From positions 1-6,840 of the forward strand of contig JACREW010000238.1 of the NCBI GenBank assembly GCA_016212685.1: a stretch of 6,840 bases of DNA. The letters are read 5' to 3'. This stretch comes from Nitrospirota bacterium. GTDB lineage: Bacteria > Nitrospirota > Thermodesulfovibrionia > Thermodesulfovibrionales > Dissulfurispiraceae. Positions within the stretch are counted from its first letter, which is position 1, and each line of letters starts with the position of its first letter. The translations under genes and the position numbers were made by a program. This document shows positions 1 through 5,159 of the stretch, piece after piece. The notes under the pieces were generated by a model that did no database searches, was not told the origin of the DNA, and saw only the letters and a program-made list of their open reading frames with translations.

Positions 1-1362
1 GCTGGAAAAAATTATGCAGAAGTAAGCCGTCTGAATAGGATGATAACGGGACATGGAATAGAATATTTTATTAAACGCACGGAAAATTACTGGAGGGCAT
101 GGGTTAATAAGGAGAAACCGGATTTTTCGCATTTGCCTGAAAATGTTGTGGAACTCTATAAAAAGAGTCTCCTGATATTAAGGACTAACATCGACTCAAA
201 CGGCGCGATAATCGCCGGCAACGACTCCGATATCCAGCACTTTGCGAGAGATGCCTACAGCTATATGTGGCCGAGAGACGGGGCGCTTGTCGCTTATGCC
301 CTCGACATGGCGGGTTATCACGGAATAACAAGGAATTTTTTCGACTTCTGCCTCGATATCATAAGCAAAGGCAAGGAATCCGTAGGCTATTTCCTCCACA
401 AGTATAACCCCAACGGTTCCCTCGGCAGTTCGTGGCACCCATGGGTAAGCAACGGCGAAAAAAACCTGCCTATACAGGAAGACGGAACAGGGCTTATTCT
501 ATGGGCGCTGTGGTTTCATTTCGATAAGTTCAGGGACATAGAATTTGCTGTCAGGCAGTATGAAAATCTTGTCATAAGGTGCGGAGATTTTCTTGCATCA
601 TACAGGGACGATGAAACAGGTCTTCCACTTCCTTCATACGACCTCTGGGAGGAAAAATGGGGGATACACACGTTCACCGCATCCGCCGTATACGCAGGGC
701 TTAAGGCAGCGGAGAATTTCTCCGAATTCTTTGGTGATATAAAGAGGAGCAAGATATACAGAAGGGCTGCGGAAGATGTCAAAACCGCAATGGATAAATA
801 TCTTTACAGCAAAGAATACAAGAGATTCTTAAAGATGATAGTTCCGGATAAAAACGGCTCTCTTGAGCCGGAGCTTACCATCGATGCAAGCATATATGCG
901 CCCTTTTATTTTGGCGTATTCGAACCGGATAATGAAAGGGTTATCAACACTATGAATGCTATAAAGGCACAACTATGGGTGAAAACAGAGGTTGGAGGAA
1001 TATCGAGATACAGAGGAGATAGTTATCACAAGGTTACGGACAATATAGACGGAGTGCCGGGCAATCCATGGTTCATATGCACATTGTGGCTTGCCCAGTG
1101 GCATATAGCAAAGGCAAAAAGTATCGAAGACCTAAAGGAGGCATTGCCTATTCTTGAGTGGGTCGCTGCAAGGGCATTGCCATCGGGTGTCCTTGCGGAG
1201 CAGGTACACCCTTATACCAACCAGCCCCTTTCGGTATCTCCTCTTACATGGAGTCATGCCGCATTCGTAACGACCCTGCTTGAATACCGGCATAAACTGG
1301 ATAGTATCGATATCTGTCCCTCATGCGGCAGACCGATGCATAGACTTGCGAAACAGGCATAG
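1..1362 (+). CDS. GH15 glucoamylase-type glycoside hydrolase (5' partial)
   Basis: The frame is open from the first base, so the ATG at 40 is internal and 453 codons of a longer gene are visible. The protein carries the (alpha/alpha)6-barrel signature of glycoside hydrolase family 15: YSYMWPRDGA (about 262-291), SSWHPW, QEDGTG, then PSYDLWEE followed by GIHTFTAS. The Glu codons at 649-654 are the likely general acid. LAEQ with Glu at 1198-1200, followed by PLTWSHA, is the likely general base region. Known bacterial and archaeal members are exo-acting glucoamylases, glucodextranases or trehalases of roughly 600-700 residues with an N-terminal beta-sandwich domain, which here would lie upstream of the window. 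It probably hydrolyses storage alpha-glucan such as glycogen or maltodextrin; the exact substrate is not visible. One oddity is a C-terminal tail with CPSCGRP, a lone zinc-ribbon-like CxxC after the catalytic domain. Confidence 0.9.
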   Translation, partial: AGKNYAEVSRLNRMITGHGIEYFIKRTENYWRAWVNKEKPDFSHLPENVVELYKKSLLILRTNIDSNGAIIAGNDSDIQHFARDAYSYMWPRDGALVAYALDMAGYHGITRNFFDFCLDIISKGKESVGYFLHKYNPNGSLGSSWHPWVSNGEKNLPIQEDGTGLILWALWFHFDKFRDIEFAVRQYENLVIRCGDFLASYRDDETGLPLPSYDLWEEKWGIHTFTASAVYAGLKAAENFSEFFGDIKRSKIYRRAAEDVKTAMDKYLYSKEYKRFLKMIVPDKNGSLEPELTIDASIYAPFYFGVFEPDNERVINTMNAIKAQLWVKTEVGGISRYRGDSYHKVTDNIDGVPGNPWFICTLWLAQWHIAKAKSIEDLKEALPILEWVAARALPSGVLAEQVHPYTNQPLSVSPLTWSHAAFVTTLLEYRHKLDSIDICPSCGRPMHRLAKQA

Positions 1363-1394
1363 AGCATAAAGAACGGAAAAAGGAGCGATATATC

Positions 1395-1619
1395 ATGTCA
1401 GGAGTCGAAGATAATTACGAGAATGAAACCATATGCATCAAGTTCTGCGGCGCATGCCCGACATACCCGGGCGTCAAGGGAGAGTTGTTATTTTGCGCGA
1501 GGGGCAAAAGCAGTTCGCCGAAACAGAAATCGGGATGCAACTGTGGGCTGTGTGATATCTGGAATAAATATGATTTGACAGGCTTTTACTACTGCATTAA
1601 AGCGCCCGAGGATAAATGA
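1395..1619 (+). CDS. small Cys-rich DUF2769-like protein
   Basis: This 74-residue protein has eight cysteines (C14, C18, C21, C34, C48, C50, C53, C67). They sit in a pattern I associate with DUF2769: FCGACPTYP, then LLFCARGKS, then GCNCGLCDIWNKY, ending with FYYC. DUF2769 proteins have no established function; the Cys spacing suggests a bound metal or iron-sulfur cluster, which is inference. AGGAG at 1381-1385 lies 9 nt before the ATG and supports this start. The stop overlaps the start of the flavin oxidoreductase gene by 4 nt (ATGA at 1616-1619), so the two are likely translationally coupled and may act together, for instance as an electron carrier with its reductase. The family call comes from memory of the motif. 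Confidence 0.75.
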   Translation: MSGVEDNYENETICIKFCGACPTYPGVKGELLFCARGKSSSPKQKSGCNCGLCDIWNKYDLTGFYYCIKAPEDK

Positions 1620-2341
1620 GAACAGAAATAAAGGAATTCGAAACAAAGGTTATTGAGATTATGCAGAGAACCGATGATGTCAAGAGTTTCAGGTTTGCAG
1701 TTTCAGATGATATTGATTTCAAGCCAGGACAATTCTTCATGGTTACTATAAAAATAAACGGACAGGAAGCAACAAAACATTTTTCCTTTTCCAATTCACC
1801 CACAGAGAAGGGATATGTTGAGTTTACAAAAAGGATAACTAACAGTGAATTTTCTCAGGCATTAGACAGGCTAAAAGTAGGGGACTGGGCAAGGCTTAAA
1901 ATGCCCTATGGCTTATTTACCTTTGAAGGGGAATATGAAAATATCGCCTTTCTTGCCGGCGGAATAGGCATAACCCCTGTAAGGAGCATATGTAAATATG
2001 CGTGTGACAGAAAACTTTCTGCTGATATGATTCTTATCTACGGGAACAAGACTGAAAGGGATATCGTGTTTCGAGAGGATTTTCTTGCAATGGAGGCAGA
2101 AAATAAAAACATGAGGATTGTCTATACCGTGGACAATCCCATAGATAAAAAAACATGGAATGGAAGAACCGGATTCATTACTGTAGAAATGATAAGAGAA
2201 GATATATCAGATTACAGTGACAGGGTATTTTATATATGTGGCCCTCCAAAAATGGTGGACTATTTGAGCGCCCTCCTGTCTGAAGAGTTGAAAATCCCTA
2301 AGGAGAGGATGAAGGTTGAGCAGTTCTCCGGGTATATCTGA
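1616..2341 (+). CDS. FAD/NAD(P)-binding ferredoxin-reductase-type oxidoreductase
   Basis: A 241-residue soluble flavoprotein with the two-domain ferredoxin-NADP reductase fold. The N-terminal FAD domain shows PGQFFMV (37-43) and KHFSFSN (54-60), in the place of the usual RxYS flavin-binding motif. The C-terminal nucleotide domain shows AGGIGITPVRS (114-124), IYGN (141-144), YICGPPKMV (206-214) and a terminal EQFSGY. There is no [2Fe-2S] ferredoxin domain at either end, so it must pass electrons to or from a separate partner. The Cys-rich protein encoded directly upstream, overlapping by 4 nt, is an obvious candidate. Comparable stand-alone reductases serve ferredoxins, rubredoxins or oxygenases. 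The true partner and the NADH versus NADPH preference are not visible. The reading frame looks richer in A+T-ending codons than the GH15 gene upstream, judged by eye only. Confidence 0.88.
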   Translation: MRTEIKEFETKVIEIMQRTDDVKSFRFAVSDDIDFKPGQFFMVTIKINGQEATKHFSFSNSPTEKGYVEFTKRITNSEFSQALDRLKVGDWARLKMPYGLFTFEGEYENIAFLAGGIGITPVRSICKYACDRKLSADMILIYGNKTERDIVFREDFLAMEAENKNMRIVYTVDNPIDKKTWNGRTGFITVEMIREDISDYSDRVFYICGPPKMVDYLSALLSEELKIPKERMKVEQFSGYI

Positions 2342-2378
2342 ACATCCAATTAAAACTCTGATCCGAAAGGAGGCCGCG

Positions 2379-2477
2379 ATGATCTACATCGAAGACTATG
2401 ACGACATATTGAGAAGGCTCGGGATCGAATATTTTCATATCCGTTTTTCATATCCGTTCCGCTTGACATTTGTTTAG
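2379..2477 (+). CDS. possible 32-codon ORF or gene remnant
   Basis: An ATG at 2379 follows a strong Shine-Dalgarno GAAAGGAGG (2365-2373) by 5 nt. It opens a 32-codon frame starting MIYIEDYDDILRRLGIEYF and ending with TAG at 2475. I recognise no family. The first 19 residues look like ordinary coding sequence, while the rest is produced by a 13-bp tandem duplication that is not a multiple of three. It could be a real small protein, an upstream leader peptide, or the 5' stub of a gene lost by deletion. The -35 box of the next promoter lies inside its 3' end, which favours a remnant or leader. Confidence 0.35.
   Translation: MIYIEDYDDILRRLGIEYFHIRFSYPFRLTFV
2432..2457 (+). repeat. perfect 13-bp tandem duplication
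   Basis: TTTTCATATCCGT occurs twice back to back (2432-2444 and 2445-2457) with no mismatch. The unit length shifts the reading frame of the small ORF that contains it. It lies just upstream of the TTGACA box at 2463. Confidence 0.9.
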
Positions 2478-2490
2478 CGTATGCTACCAT
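2463..2490 (+). promoter_or_regulatory. sigma70-like promoter before the ferritin-like gene
   Basis: A perfect -35 TTGACA (2463-2468) is followed after 16 nt by TACCAT (2485-2490), a 4 of 6 match to the -10 consensus. Transcription would begin near 2497, about 40 nt before the ferritin-like start codon at 2539. The transcript would then carry the AAAGGAGGTG ribosome binding site at 2526-2534. The weak -10 makes the exact position uncertain; TATGCT at 2480-2485 is too close to the -35 box. Confidence 0.55.
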
Positions 2491-2538
2491 TGGAATTAAG
2501 GAGAGTTAAAGCTGAAACCGGACAAAAGGAGGTGAAAG

Positions 2539-2970
2539 ATGAAGAAACCCGCAGAGAACTCGGAGGAGTTCTTACAAATTATCAGGGAATGGCAGGCGCT
2601 GGAAGATAAGACTGTCGAAAGCGCAAGTGCGCTGATAAACAAAACAAACAACCCCCTTGTGAAAATGACTATGGAGATGATCAAACACGATTCCGAAAAA
2701 CACAAAGTTATGCAGCAAATGATAATCGATAATCTGACAAAGGAAGCTGTGCATCTAAGCCATGATGAGCTTGCGCCCCTTTCAGACCTGCTTAATTCAC
2801 ACATGGAGGCGGAGGCAAAGTCCCTCTCTCTCGCCGATGCCGCGCTTCAGCATAGCGAGCTTTTTATCACCCGCTATATCCTGTCATATCTGATTGCGGA
2901 TGAAATGAAGCATCACAGCCTTATAGGTAAGCTCAACGAGTTGAAGAGGTCAGCGGCCTTTGTAACGTAA
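2539..2970 (+). CDS. ferritin-like four-helix-bundle protein
   Basis: A 143-residue, mostly helical protein that reads as a ferritin/rubrerythrin-like four-helix bundle. Potential metal ligands recur once per helix: E22 and E27 in helix A (WQALEDKTVE), H50, E53 and H55 in helix B (IKHDSEKHKVM), H88, E90 and E92 in helix C (SHMEAEAKS), and E122, H125 and H126 in helix D (DEMKHH). Helix D fits the ExxH rule of diiron proteins, but helix B has EKH instead of ExxH, so a dinuclear iron site is plausible and not certain. There is no signal peptide, so it is expected in the cytoplasm. AAAGGAGGTG at 2526-2534 and an in-frame stop at 2533-2535 fix the start. It may handle iron or oxidative stress; an alternative is a hemerythrin-like or purely structural helical bundle. 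Confidence 0.6.
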   Translation: MKKPAENSEEFLQIIREWQALEDKTVESASALINKTNNPLVKMTMEMIKHDSEKHKVMQQMIIDNLTKEAVHLSHDELAPLSDLLNSHMEAEAKSLSLADAALQHSELFITRYILSYLIADEMKHHSLIGKLNELKRSAAFVT

Positions 2971-3000
2971 TCACGGAAAAATTTAAAAGTCAAACCCGAT

Positions 3001-3037
3001 GGGCAGGGTGACGCCCGGCCCTATCAAAGGAGGGCTG
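3001..3037 (+). promoter_or_regulatory. hairpin around the cupredoxin ribosome binding site
   Basis: CGGCCC (3016-3021) pairs with GGGCTG (3032-3037), allowing one G-U pair, and leaves a 10-nt loop. The AAAGGAGG ribosome binding site (3026-3033) falls in the loop and the 3' arm. An upstream GGGC/GCCC pair (3001-3004 with 3013-3016) competes for the base of this stem. The arrangement could limit translation of the downstream gene. It is seen by eye and has not been tested by folding. Confidence 0.3.
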
Positions 3038-3045
3038 CTTTCGGT

Positions 3046-3459
3046 ATGCGGAATTCAGCAAGACTTTTAGTGATAATTTTTCTTGTTTACGCATGCACGG
3101 CATTCGCGCAGGATACCGGCAAAAAGACATATAAGGCATCCGCCGAGCCGGACGGGCTCCAGAGGGTAAATATCGTGAGCGGAGAATATTTCTTCGACCC
3201 TGACCATATCATAGTGAAGGTCGGCCTGCCGGTGGAACTTCATATTAAAAAAGAAGCGGGCATTACGCCTCATAATATCGTAATAAATGCTCCTGACGCC
3301 GGCATCGAGGTCAAGGAGGATTTAAGCACAGAGCCTAAAATCATTAAATTCACGCCCAAAAAGACCGGGAAATATCCTTTTTATTGCGACAAAAAACTTT
3401 TGTTTTTTAAAAGTCACAGGGAAAGGGGCATGGAAGGCATCATCGAAGTGATAGAATGA
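3046..3459 (+). CDS. secreted cupredoxin-like blue copper protein
   Basis: A 137-residue exported protein. Residues 1-21 form a signal peptide (MRNSAR, then a hydrophobic core) with a likely signal peptidase I site AFA/QD. C17 lies within VYAC, a poor lipobox. The mature part is a cupredoxin beta-sandwich with the expected mononuclear copper ligands: H76 in TPHNIV, C114 in YPFYCDKK, H124 in KSHRE and M129 in RGMEG. This gives a C-x9-H-x4-M loop before the final strand IIEVIE. It should bind type 1 copper and carry electrons in the periplasm. The Shine-Dalgarno AAAGGAGG lies about 12 nt before the ATG, rather far, and inside a predicted hairpin. The gene leads a compact set with the LolA-like and DUF4079-like genes. 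One Cys in the copper loop argues against a binuclear CuA site. Confidence 0.82.
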   Translation: MRNSARLLVIIFLVYACTAFAQDTGKKTYKASAEPDGLQRVNIVSGEYFFDPDHIIVKVGLPVELHIKKEAGITPHNIVINAPDAGIEVKEDLSTEPKIIKFTPKKTGKYPFYCDKKLLFFKSHRERGMEGIIEVIE

Positions 3460-3460
3460 T

Positions 3461-4081
3461 ATGGCGTTTATTTTCGCCCTCCTATTAGCGATCATGCCCT
3501 CTCAGGATATAATCTTGACATCCTTAGAAAACTATAACAGCGTTGAAAGTTACAGCGTCACCTTGCGGTCTAAAAGCGATGATTCAAACGAGGAGATTCG
3601 TTATTACTATAAAAAGCCGGGATTTGTGAGGATGGAGTTCATAAAGCCGTACAAAGGAGCGGTGCTTGTTTACAATCCGTCGAAGAAAGAAGTACGGTTG
3701 AGGCCGTTCGGCGTTTTTAAATCCTTCGTGTTGACTTTGAATCCCGACAACAGCCTTATAAAAAGCTCAAAAGGCCACAGGGTTGACGAATCGGATATAG
3801 GAGCATTATTAAAGGTTGTCAAACGGCTTAAGGACGGCGGGAAAACAAAGGCATCAGGAGAAGAAAATGTCGGGAACAGACCGGTTGTAGTCGTGAGCGT
3901 CGAAGGAGAAAAGGATTTCACGGTCAACGGAATTCATCGCTATATTCTTTGGCTCGATAAAAAGACTTCTCTGCCTTTAAAGGTCGCGGCGTATGATATG
4001 CAGGGGGAATTGATAGAAGAGGTCTTAATGGACGACCTGCAGATAAATACAGGCATTACGGAAGATTTCTTCGATCTATAA
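3461..4081 (+). CDS. exported LolA-like protein (DUF1571-like)
   Basis: A 206-residue protein beginning one base after the cupredoxin stop. Residues 1-12 (MAFIFALLLAIM) are hydrophobic and look like a short signal sequence without the usual basic N-terminus. No earlier ATG is possible because the frame is closed by TAG at 3452. The body matches the half-open beta-barrel pattern of LolA-like and DUF1571-like proteins: ENYNSVESYSVTLRSK (23-38), YYYKKPGFVRMEF (48-60), KGAVLVYNP (65-73), YILWLDKKTSLPLKVAAYD (161-179), and an end in DFFDL. Relatives bind acyl chains or lipoproteins in the periplasm; the ligand here is unknown. Its position between a copper protein and a membrane protein suggests it helps assemble or anchor that module, which is inference. 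Confidence 0.7.
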   Translation: MAFIFALLLAIMPSQDIILTSLENYNSVESYSVTLRSKSDDSNEEIRYYYKKPGFVRMEFIKPYKGAVLVYNPSKKEVRLRPFGVFKSFVLTLNPDNSLIKSSKGHRVDESDIGALLKVVKRLKDGGKTKASGEENVGNRPVVVVSVEGEKDFTVNGIHRYILWLDKKTSLPLKVAAYDMQGELIEEVLMDDLQINTGITEDFFDL

Positions 4082-4085
4082 AAAA

Positions 4086-4514
4086 ATGATAGACAAGCAA
4101 ACCATAGCATATTTCAAGCTGCTGCACGGAGCTTACAACACCGTAATGATGCTTCTGTTCATGTATCAGGGGTTCCTCGGCCTGAAGATAAGAAGGCAGA
4201 GGATTCAGGGAAGGCAGAATTTCAGCATAGTCAAAAGGCATAGGAAATTAGGGCCGGTCTTAGCCTTAGCAGGCCTATCAGGGTTCATAGCCGGAATGAT
4301 CGTTATCTATCTCGATAAGGGCCGTATCATGGAATACCCGCTTCATTTTCTGACAGGGCTGAGCATAGCCATTTCGATAGCGGCAACTTTCCTGATATCG
4401 AGAAGGATAAAGGGACCTGATTCCCCTTGGAGGACTCCCCACCTAATAATCGGGATATTTATCCTATGCCTCTATATTATTCAGGCGACCCTCGGCATTG
4501 GGATATTGTTCTAA
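4086..4514 (+). CDS. four-helix DUF4079/cytochrome b561-like membrane protein
   Basis: A 142-residue inner-membrane protein with four hydrophobic segments (about 14-33, 57-76, 86-104 and 118-141). Histidines H14, H52, H87 and H119 each lie at or near one end of a segment, within KLLHGAY, VKRHRKLGP, PLHFLTG and RTPHLII. That placement fits haem b ligation as in cytochrome b561-like proteins and DUF4079, the family I favour. A likely role is passing electrons between membrane quinone and the periplasmic cupredoxin encoded two genes upstream, but no haem is proven. No clear Shine-Dalgarno precedes the ATG; the stop of the LolA-like gene lies 4 nt upstream, so reinitiation is likely. It is the last gene before the long inverted repeat. 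Confidence 0.68.
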   Translation: MIDKQTIAYFKLLHGAYNTVMMLLFMYQGFLGLKIRRQRIQGRQNFSIVKRHRKLGPVLALAGLSGFIAGMIVIYLDKGRIMEYPLHFLTGLSIAISIAATFLISRRIKGPDSPWRTPHLIIGIFILCLYIIQATLGIGILF

Positions 4515-4536
4515 TATCTACACAATCTATTCAAAG

Positions 4537-4703
4537 CAAAGCGCAGGTCAGCTTCAATGACTTTATCAACGAAACTTTTAACCTACATTCTCTTATGCAC
4601 GTCATCCGCATCGGCGGTATCTATTTATTAATTAAGCATACAAAATCTTTGCTTTGCACAGAGAACAACACTTATAAAGGCGTTGAAGCTGACCTGCGCT
4701 TTG
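4537..4703. repeat. 167-bp element with 21-bp perfect terminal inverted repeats
   Basis: The sequence at 4537-4557 (starting CAAAGCGCAGG) is the exact reverse complement of 4683-4703 (ending CCTGCGCTTTG). The match extends inward to about 30 bp with two mismatches (4537-4566 with 4674-4703). The interior is A+T-rich, includes TTAATTAA and has no convincing gene. A smaller pair, CAAAGCAAAG (4532-4541) and CTTTGCTTTG (4647-4656), overlaps the left arm. No target duplication is visible at the borders. The best reading is a miniature inverted-repeat element (MITE) relic; a long cruciform or termination structure after the DUF4079-like gene is the alternative. Confidence 0.65.
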
Positions 4704-4716
4704 TGTCATTGCCAAT

Positions 4717-4744
4717 TTGACAAACCCGTAAAATCTGATATGAT
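4717..4744 (+). promoter_or_regulatory. strong sigma70-like promoter
   Basis: A perfect -35 TTGACA (4717-4722), a 16-nt spacer and TATGAT (4739-4744), a 5 of 6 match to the -10 consensus. Transcription would start near 4751, giving a leader of about 55 nt before the small ORF at 4806. It lies 13 nt after the long inverted repeat and is the only good promoter seen ahead of the radical SAM gene. Confidence 0.72.
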
Positions 4745-4805
4745 TTTTTTATAGACACAGGCTATTACTGCACCATAATCCAGAGGCAAAAGGAGGTGAT
4801 ACGGA

Positions 4806-4910
4806 ATGAAGAAAATATTGAGCGAAAAGGCTCTCGTAAAAGAGGCTGCCCTATGGGATAGTCTTAAAAAGGCAGCGCAGCAGAATCCCGGTAAGGTATG
4901 CCGCAAGTGA
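4806..4910 (+). CDS. 34-residue small protein, possible modified-peptide precursor
   Basis: A near-perfect Shine-Dalgarno AAAGGAGGTGAT (4789-4800) sits 5 nt before ATG 4806, about 55 nt downstream of a strong promoter. That is better expression signalling than for any other gene here. The product is a 34-residue helical, lysine-rich peptide: it starts MKKILSEKALVKEAALWDS and ends NPGKVCRK with a single Cys. I recognise no family. Its place ahead of a SPASM radical SAM enzyme and a membrane methyltransferase suggests a precursor peptide with an N-terminal leader and a tiny core. The modification and the core residues are unknown. It stops at TGA 4908, while both other frames stay open beyond it, so a frameshifted longer protein is possible. 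It could also be a regulatory leader peptide. Confidence 0.5.
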   Translation: MKKILSEKALVKEAALWDSLKKAAQQNPGKVCRK

Positions 4911-4962
4911 AACAGTTGAAAGAGCTGAAACTGCCGGTTGGCAGCGCACCTTTCAAGCATCG

Positions 4963-4998
4963 ATGGCAGGGCGCAACGCAAATACCGAGCCCTGCCAT
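4963..4998 (+). other. 10-bp perfect hairpin after the small ORF
   Basis: ATGGCAGGGC (4963-4972) and GCCCTGCCAT (4989-4998) are perfect inverted repeats around a 16-nt loop. The following bases, AAATTTG, contain no run of T, so it is not a standard intrinsic terminator. Between a small ORF and the larger enzyme genes it could act as an RNA stabiliser or partial attenuator. Confidence 0.5.
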
Positions 4999-5030
4999 AA
5001 ATTTGTCAAGGCATAGCATTTTCGCTCATT

Positions 5031-5107
5031 CTCGGAAGGCATCCGAGCCTTCCTGCGAGGCTAAGCCAGCCCGCTTAGACATCCGTATCACGCTTGGGCT
5101 GCCTAAG
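5031..5107. repeat. cluster of short inverted repeats before the radical SAM gene
   Basis: Several stems follow one another: GGAAGGC (5034-5040) with GCCTTCC (5047-5053), GGCTAAGCC (5059-5067) which is palindromic around one base, CTAAGC (5061-5066) with GCTTAG (5073-5078), CAGCCC (5067-5072) with GGGCTG (5096-5101), and CTTAG (5074-5078) with CTAAG (5103-5107). Some are mutually exclusive. The rest of the 4911-5159 spacer shows no supported gene. This could be a dispersed palindromic repeat or a structured leader RNA. Confidence 0.4.
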
Positions 5108-5159
5108 TCCGCTCAAATACCATGCTTTGACATTAAAAACTCTTGTTTAGCGAGGGGAT

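Noticed and set aside
2971..3045. Cyclic di-GMP-I (GEMM) riboswitch
   Set aside because: CACG, CAAACC and GGTGACGC occur in the right order, but the GACGCAAAGC core and the GAAA tetraloop are missing and the spacer is short. A covariance-model search would settle it.
4427..4720. 97-codon plus-strand ORF after the membrane protein
   Set aside because: It begins inside the DUF4079-like gene in another frame, has no ribosome binding site and runs through the long inverted repeat.
4908..4928. In-frame TGA codons after the small ORF read as selenocysteine
   Set aside because: Three TGA codons fall within 21 nt (4908, 4917 and 4926), no SECIS-like hairpin directly follows the first, and the downstream peptide looks non-coding.
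5127..5150. TTGACA just upstream of the radical SAM gene as a promoter
   Set aside because: No acceptable -10 box is found at 16-18 nt spacing; the downstream bases are GCGAGG.
2469..5150. Shared TTGTTTAGCG near both TTGACA boxes (2470s and 5140s) as a common operator
   Set aside because: Ten-base matches are expected many times by chance in a window of this size, and the spacing to TTGACA differs.
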